64,000 nucleotides of DNA, from IMG/VR virus record IMGVR_UViG_3300025096_002712, positions 1-64,000 of that record, one strand, 5' to 3'. Positions 59,345-64,000 of this stretch are shown here, in pieces; within the stretch, counting starts at the first letter, position 1, and every line of letters starts with the position of its first letter. The position numbers and the translations under genes are program-made. This DNA is from a virus. The notes beneath the pieces were generated by a model. It searched no databases and was not told the DNA's origin. It was given only the letters and a program-made list of their open reading frames with translations.

Positions 59345-60826
59345 TTGAAACCAAAACTCGCTATAATAGTACCATATCGAGATAGGGAAGAACATTTAGC
59401 TCTATTTGTGCCTCATATGGACAAGTTTTTGTCCGATAGGGAAATTCCATACAAGATATTTGTTGTAGAACAAGGGAATGATAGGGCCTTTAATCGTGGT
59501 TGGTTAATAAATGTTGGTTATTCAATAGCAAAAGAACAAGGATTTGATTATTTTTGTTTTCACGATATTGATATGCTTCCAGAGGATAATTCTTGTGATT
59601 ATTCTTGGGTAGATAAACCAACACATTTGGCCGCACGGTTAAGTAAGTTTAAATATCGTTTAGTCTATCCTGAATATATGGGTGGTGTTACTCTAATGAA
59701 TAGAGAACATTTTGAATGGATTAATGGATTTTCTAACAACTATTGGGGATGGGGATTTGAAGATGATGATTTACTTTATCGTTGTAGAACCCGTGGAGTG
59801 CCCTTAGAAGAACAGAGAACCTTTAAGGCAAAAGATAAAAATCCACTTTATACAAATTGTATGGAGTTTAATGGACGAGATTATCTTGAAATAAAGAATA
59901 GCCTTTCATTAAACAAAGTTGTTAATTCGTCTTTTTCAGTTGAAGCCTGGGTAGAACCATATGGAGATTTAAAACTTGACCCGAATAAAGAATATGATGA
60001 GTTTCATGTCTTTACTCGTCCAGGTCATCACGTTGGAATTGCATATACAAGTGGATTGCAATACAAAGGTGCAATTTGGACAGAAGATGGTAGTCAACCT
60101 ATGGTTATTTCTGATAGGCGTTCTGGTGAATGGGTTCATGTTATTTATACAGTTGATACATTGTTAAAAAGATTGAGAATGTATGTGAATGGTGTAGAAA
60201 CAGCTGAATCACCAACAGATTATTTGGGTAAACTTAAAGAGGCAAACAATGTTCCATATTATATTGGATGTGCAAATCCAATGGCAAGGTTCAACGATAG
60301 GGGTTACTTTATAGGTAATGTCGCTCAAGTTGCAATGTGGTCAACTTGTTTAGAATCGAGTGAAGTAGAACATCTATACAATGAAGGTCGACCATATAAT
60401 GTTACAGAGGATCAAAAATTTGACGGATGGAAATCTGGAAAAGAAACCTATAAATCAGCAAATAAAGTTGTTGGATATTGGGACTTTGAAAATATAGTCG
60501 GTGATATGGCTCTTGACAAAAGTGGAAATGATAATCACGCTAAAATAATAGGGGCGATAAAGAAAGAAAAGGAATTACGGATAGGTAGTAGTGCATTAGT
60601 ACCTAATAGACGAGATGGAAGATTTACTTGTTTAGAACATGAAGAAAATGGTTGGGGACAAAGTAAGTTCACACATTGGGAAACGCGAGAAAACCAATTA
60701 CGATTTTTTAATAGAGTGAGAAGTGGATTAACCGACATTAAAGATGATGGTTTGAGTTCATTATCATATGAAGTTATACATAAAGAAACATTTTTGGATG
60801 ATCACGAGTTTATATCAGTAACATGA
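59345..60826 (+). CDS. Beta-1,4-galactosyltransferase-like enzyme with nested LamG domain, copy 2
   Basis: A 493-residue protein with a TTG start. It is the closest of the three to animal B4GALT: VPYRDREEHL, FNRGWLINVGY (49-59), FCFHDIDMLP with DID (74-76), EYMGGVTLMNREHF, INGFSNNYWGWGFEDDD (126-142). The LamG insert covers ~170-410 (MEFNGRDYLEIKNS, VHVIYTVDTL, YIGCANP). The GT7 tail then continues: FTCLEHEEN, supplying the metal-binding His, and DGLSSLSYEVIHK, matching DGLNSLTY of B4GALT. Donor and acceptor cannot be read from sequence alone. It overlaps the next gene by four bases. Confidence 0.88.
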   Translation: MKPKLAIIVPYRDREEHLALFVPHMDKFLSDREIPYKIFVVEQGNDRAFNRGWLINVGYSIAKEQGFDYFCFHDIDMLPEDNSCDYSWVDKPTHLAARLSKFKYRLVYPEYMGGVTLMNREHFEWINGFSNNYWGWGFEDDDLLYRCRTRGVPLEEQRTFKAKDKNPLYTNCMEFNGRDYLEIKNSLSLNKVVNSSFSVEAWVEPYGDLKLDPNKEYDEFHVFTRPGHHVGIAYTSGLQYKGAIWTEDGSQPMVISDRRSGEWVHVIYTVDTLLKRLRMYVNGVETAESPTDYLGKLKEANNVPYYIGCANPMARFNDRGYFIGNVAQVAMWSTCLESSEVEHLYNEGRPYNVTEDQKFDGWKSGKETYKSANKVVGYWDFENIVGDMALDKSGNDNHAKIIGAIKKEKELRIGSSALVPNRRDGRFTCLEHEENGWGQSKFTHWETRENQLRFFNRVRSGLTDIKDDGLSSLSYEVIHKETFLDDHEFISVT

Positions 60827-62325
60827 GTAAGAAATTAGCAATATGTGTCCCACATTACAAAAGGGAAGAACATCTTAAAAAGTTTGTTCCACATATGGAT
60901 GAGTTTTTTAAAGATAAAGACATAGAATATAAAATATTTGTGGCCAATCAAGTTTATCCTGATTCGGTTAGTGGATTTAACAGAGGAACATCTAAGAATG
61001 TTGCTTTTGATGTTGCACAAAAGGAAGGTTATGATTATTTCTGTTTTCACGACATAGATATGTTACCTGAAGATGATACTTGTGATTATTCTTATCCTGA
61101 TAAAGTGGAACATTTAGCAGTTCATGTGGCACAATTTGATTACGGATTAAAATACCAAGAATATTTTGGTGGTTCTATTTTGTTTACCAAAGAACATTAT
61201 GAAAAAATAAATGGATATTCTAATGGATACTTTAATTGGGGAATGGAAGATGATGATTTATTTTACAGAACCAAGAAAAAGGGATTGGCAGAAGAAACAT
61301 TTATGAATCACGAATCAGATGAACCACGAAGTTTTTTAAGATTTAATGGTTTAAGTGATTATGTAAAAATAAGTCCAAATGATTCTATACGAGAAATTAC
61401 AAGTGGTAATTTCACGATGTCAGTTCTTGTTCGTGCTGAAGATAGATTTGATATACCAAAGTATTTGATTGGTGATATAGAAAATAGACAATTTATTCAT
61501 CAATATATTTTTGGACGACCAAGTTTTCAAATGGGATTAGGTTGGGATAATTCAGATGCATATTCATTTGGATTGTTTAACCAAAAGAACAATCATTCTT
61601 ATATGTGGATAAAAAGGCATCCCGATGTTTGGACTCATTTAATGGTTACAGTAGATGTTGATGAAAATGAAATGAGATTTTACCTAAATGGTAGAGAATC
61701 CGATTCACGATTTGGACATGGTTCACAATCACCATTAGGATTTGAATCACCATTAAAGAGATATGGTGGGAATCCATTTTATTTAGGAGTTGGTGATCCT
61801 AATAAAGAAGAATCTAATTTCTTTGCAGGTGATATTGCACAAGTATGTATTTGGAATAAAGTTTTTGATGAAGATAGAATTGAAGAATACTATTCTACTG
61901 ATTATCCGTTTGATGGAAATGATGTACAATTATATTATGATTTTTCAAAAATACAAGATGAGATAGTTTATGATTTAAGTGGTAATGGGAATCATGGTGT
62001 ATTAAATGGATGTTCAGTTGGATCAGAACCTATTAGTAAAATACAACATACAACATTACCATACAGAAGTAGACCAGGCAGATTCTTTTCACAAGAACAT
62101 AAACGAAATGATATGGTAGGTGGAAAATGGGTACATCAAAAAGATACAAGTGTGAATGAAAAACGATTTGTAGAGGAAGTTCAAGGTGGTTTAATTAGTA
62201 TAGATGAAGATGGACTTACAGATTTAAATTATAGTATTGTAAGAAAAGAAAAGTTATTCGGAACTTATCATGAAATAATAGATTTCAGATGTGAACAAGA
62301 TATACCAGACCATGTAGAGTTTTAA
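60823..62325 (+). CDS. Beta-1,4-galactosyltransferase-like enzyme with nested LamG domain, copy 3
   Basis: A 500-residue paralogue: VPHYKREEHL, GFNRGTSKNVAF, FCFHDIDMLP with DID (77-79), EYFGGSILFTKEHY and YFNWGMEDDD (136-145). The LamG insert covers ~170-415 (LRFNGLSDYVKIS, WTHLMVTVDVD, FYLNGRESD). The GT7 tail has FFSQEHKRN and DGLTDLNYSIVRK. A C-terminal extension of about 15 acidic residues is extra. The stop overlaps the ATG of the B12-type radical SAM gene (TAATG). Confidence 0.87.
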   Translation: MSKKLAICVPHYKREEHLKKFVPHMDEFFKDKDIEYKIFVANQVYPDSVSGFNRGTSKNVAFDVAQKEGYDYFCFHDIDMLPEDDTCDYSYPDKVEHLAVHVAQFDYGLKYQEYFGGSILFTKEHYEKINGYSNGYFNWGMEDDDLFYRTKKKGLAEETFMNHESDEPRSFLRFNGLSDYVKISPNDSIREITSGNFTMSVLVRAEDRFDIPKYLIGDIENRQFIHQYIFGRPSFQMGLGWDNSDAYSFGLFNQKNNHSYMWIKRHPDVWTHLMVTVDVDENEMRFYLNGRESDSRFGHGSQSPLGFESPLKRYGGNPFYLGVGDPNKEESNFFAGDIAQVCIWNKVFDEDRIEEYYSTDYPFDGNDVQLYYDFSKIQDEIVYDLSGNGNHGVLNGCSVGSEPISKIQHTTLPYRSRPGRFFSQEHKRNDMVGGKWVHQKDTSVNEKRFVEEVQGGLISIDEDGLTDLNYSIVRKEKLFGTYHEIIDFRCEQDIPDHVEF

Positions 62326-64000
62326 TGAAACCAAACAAAGATTTACTTATTTCCATAACAAAGGGTAATGCTACCAAAGAAGAATACTCTGCTTATCAAA
62401 AAGAAAAACAAAGAAATAGTGATGATTTAAAAATTGATTTAACTACTTCTGTAATGGATAGAGAAAACTTTCATGGTGCTAAAAATGTCAAAGAAAATAT
62501 TTCTACTCATACAGTTAAGTCTGAAGTTATAAAAAACATTGGAAAACAGGATATATTAGTTACTCAAGTTCCTAATCTAAATGAAGCTGGATTTTTTGCA
62601 GGAATGGCAAATCTAATATCATATATTAGAGAAGAGGAAAAGGATATTAAAATAAAAGGATTTGATCCTTGTACTGATTATTTTTTCTCAAATGACATTG
62701 ATTTAAAATCTAATTTCTTTGCTGACTTTAATACTTACGCCAAACAAGGAACTGTTGATCTTAGCAAATACGAAGAATTAAATGAAATTATAAAGATATT
62801 TGAAAAATATATTAAATCTGTAGAACCTAAATTTATCGGGTTTGGTTTAATTGATGGTAATATTGATGCTTCACTATTTTTTGCAGAACATCTTAAATCG
62901 ATATTTCCAAACATTAAAATTATATTAGGTGGGTGTGGTGTTGGTTTGTTGGGAAGAAATGAAGATAATTTGAATTTGAGTGTTGCATCAAATCAATGTT
63001 ATGATATAAAAAAGTATTGGTTTATTGATTATATTATTAATGGAGATGGTGAAAAAACCTTGATAGAGTTATTTTATTCTAATTTTAAAAATTTAGAAAA
63101 AATAAAAGGGTTAGTTTGGAAAAAAAATGGTAAGAAATGGGTTATTAATCAAAAAAGGGATTTTACAGATTTAAATGTTTCCCCATCACCAGATTATAGT
63201 GATTTTCTTGAAAATCCATATTATAAAAAGTTTTATGATATAGCCATACCATTGACATTTTCAAGGGGATGTAATTTTAGATGTACTTTTTGTTCAGTTC
63301 CTACTTTTGTTCCAATATATAGACATAGACCAATAGAAAAATGTTTAGATGAAATAGGACATTGGATTGATTTACATAAAGAAAAATTTGAAGAAGTTGA
63401 TTGGTATCGTGTTGGTATGTTGGCACATGATTCTATAATGAATGGAAATCCTAAATGGTTATCGGATTTGTGTAATGGTATAATTGAAAGGGGATATGGT
63501 GATAAAATAACCTGGGGTGGTAATATTAGACTTATGAAACCGTTGGCAGATATTGATACATTAAGGTTATATAGTCGTGCCGGAATAGAATATATGGTAA
63601 CAGGTATGGAATCTGCTTCTGAAAGTGTTTTAAAACACATGAAGAAAAATAAGAATATGAAAATAGTAAGGAAAATATTTGAAAATATTAGACAGATTAA
63701 TAAAGAGGCGGGTAATAAAGAAAATGATAAAATAAGAGTTCAATTACAATTGATTGTTGGTTATTTAAACGAGTCAGAAGAAGATTTTCAAATGACACTT
63801 GATTTTATAGAAGAATTTCATGATGTGATATATGAAATATTAACTTGTTCTGTTTTTTCAATATGGTATCCGTTGAAGGCCCAATGGGAATCAGAGGGAG
63901 AATATTTAAAATATTATAGTCCAGTTGTTTGGGATACTAAGTATAATACTACTGCAGACAGAATAGAAAGGATTGATAGGATAGAAAAGTTATTTGATAA
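62325..64000 (+). CDS. Cobalamin-binding-type radical SAM protein (3' end outside window)
   Basis: An open frame of 558 complete codons from the ATG at 62325 to the window end, with no stop. Residues ~75-280 look like a B12-binding Rossmann-type domain (PKFIGFGLIDG, FPNIKIILGGCGVG, IINGDGEKTLIEL). The radical SAM core follows: TFSRGCNFRCTFCS with Cys316, Cys320 and Cys323, then RPIEKCLDEIGHW, and TGMESASESVLKHMKK near 425-440, the usual glycyl-rich/ESxSE segment of this class. Members methylate unactivated carbons or modify lipids and sugars. It closes the visible modification cluster. The C-terminus is not seen. Confidence 0.88.
   Translation, partial: MKPNKDLLISITKGNATKEEYSAYQKEKQRNSDDLKIDLTTSVMDRENFHGAKNVKENISTHTVKSEVIKNIGKQDILVTQVPNLNEAGFFAGMANLISYIREEEKDIKIKGFDPCTDYFFSNDIDLKSNFFADFNTYAKQGTVDLSKYEELNEIIKIFEKYIKSVEPKFIGFGLIDGNIDASLFFAEHLKSIFPNIKIILGGCGVGLLGRNEDNLNLSVASNQCYDIKKYWFIDYIINGDGEKTLIELFYSNFKNLEKIKGLVWKKNGKKWVINQKRDFTDLNVSPSPDYSDFLENPYYKKFYDIAIPLTFSRGCNFRCTFCSVPTFVPIYRHRPIEKCLDEIGHWIDLHKEKFEEVDWYRVGMLAHDSIMNGNPKWLSDLCNGIIERGYGDKITWGGNIRLMKPLADIDTLRLYSRAGIEYMVTGMESASESVLKHMKKNKNMKIVRKIFENIRQINKEAGNKENDKIRVQLQLIVGYLNESEEDFQMTLDFIEEFHDVIYEILTCSVFSIWYPLKAQWESEGEYLKYYSPVVWDTKYNTTADRIERIDRIEKLFD

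Noticed and set aside
63233-63640. 135-residue open frame on the - strand
   Set aside because: It lies entirely inside the radical SAM core gene, has no ribosome site, and its reading is the mirror of conserved Cys and ESASE coding sequence.
1-64000. CRISPR arrays, tRNA genes, integrase or lysogeny region
   Set aside because: No regularly spaced repeats outside coding repeats, no cloverleaf in the short gaps, and no integrase, excisionase or CI-type repressor were seen. Only the small RHH protein is regulatory.

Overview
The window looks like a contiguous piece of a large, AT-rich tailed phage with a contractile (T4-type) tail, probably marine. The evidence is a GPW/gp25-type baseplate wedge gene followed at once by a baseplate-J/gp6-type wedge gene, an upstream OB-fold spike/hub-like gene, giant tail fibre genes, two endosialidase-type (S74) chaperone domains, and T4-style replication/repair genes (Toprim primase, Mre11/Rad50). 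Genes are packed head to tail on the + strand with frequent TAATG and ATGA overlaps. Only two short genes, at 1831-2052 and 36078-36248, lie on the - strand. TAA, TAG and TGA all end genes, so the standard code is used. Nothing looks decayed. No integrase, tRNA gene, CRISPR array or insertion sequence was seen, and no stretch over 300 bases lacks a gene.

Layout. 1-2.06 kb: secreted or membrane accessory genes, including a type IV prepilin-like protein, closed by a two-way terminator and a tiny - strand membrane protein. 2.26-11.3 kb: baseplate block (spike/hub-like protein, a protein with long cationic amphipathic helices, short fibre-like protein, gp25, gp6, DNRLRE-like protein). 11.3-19.8 kb: a 2844-residue baseplate/tail protein with carbohydrate-binding-like and LamG-like modules. 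19.9-24.0 kb: four paralogous adhesin-tip genes, a PKD protein, a SET-domain gene and a small tip-like protein. 24.1-27.4 kb: three paralogous structural proteins. 27.4-31.0 kb: an envelope cassette (mini MscS-like protein, outer-membrane-like protein, lipoprotein, small membrane protein, MshEN-like/TM/coiled-coil protein, secreted thioredoxin-fold protein without CxxC). 31.0-36.2 kb: HExxH zincin, PD-(D/E)XK-like nuclease, primase with most zinc ligands lost, a single-chain Mre11-Rad50, and an antisense ribbon-helix-helix regulator. 36.3-52.7 kb: a 3375-residue modular tail fibre, two S74 proteins, a second SET protein, a GT-B glycosyltransferase and two proteins ending in Hint domains. 52.8-64.0 kb: a modification cluster (SAM methyltransferase, two radical SAM proteins, Fe/2OG-oxygenase-like protein, GT-A glycosyltransferase and three beta-1,4-galactosyltransferase-like enzymes each with a LamG domain nested inside the catalytic fold).

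The parts suggest a virus that builds a very elaborate adhesive tail and invests heavily in glycan and small-molecule chemistry, perhaps to decorate its own tail or alter host surface sugars. The most novel element is the triplicated galactosyltransferase/LamG architecture. A recurring intergenic motif, ATATTTAT(A/T), sits before at least eight transcription-unit-like gene groups. It is the reverse complement of the T4 late promoter octamer and may be this phage's own promoter element.

Host. Three secreted proteins have signal peptides followed by Gln-Asp, a style common in the Bacteroidetes/Marinimicrobia (FCB) superphylum. The many good Shine-Dalgarno sites argue against a typical Bacteroidetes host. 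The host assignment is a weak inference. All function calls come from reading sequence motifs, without database searches.
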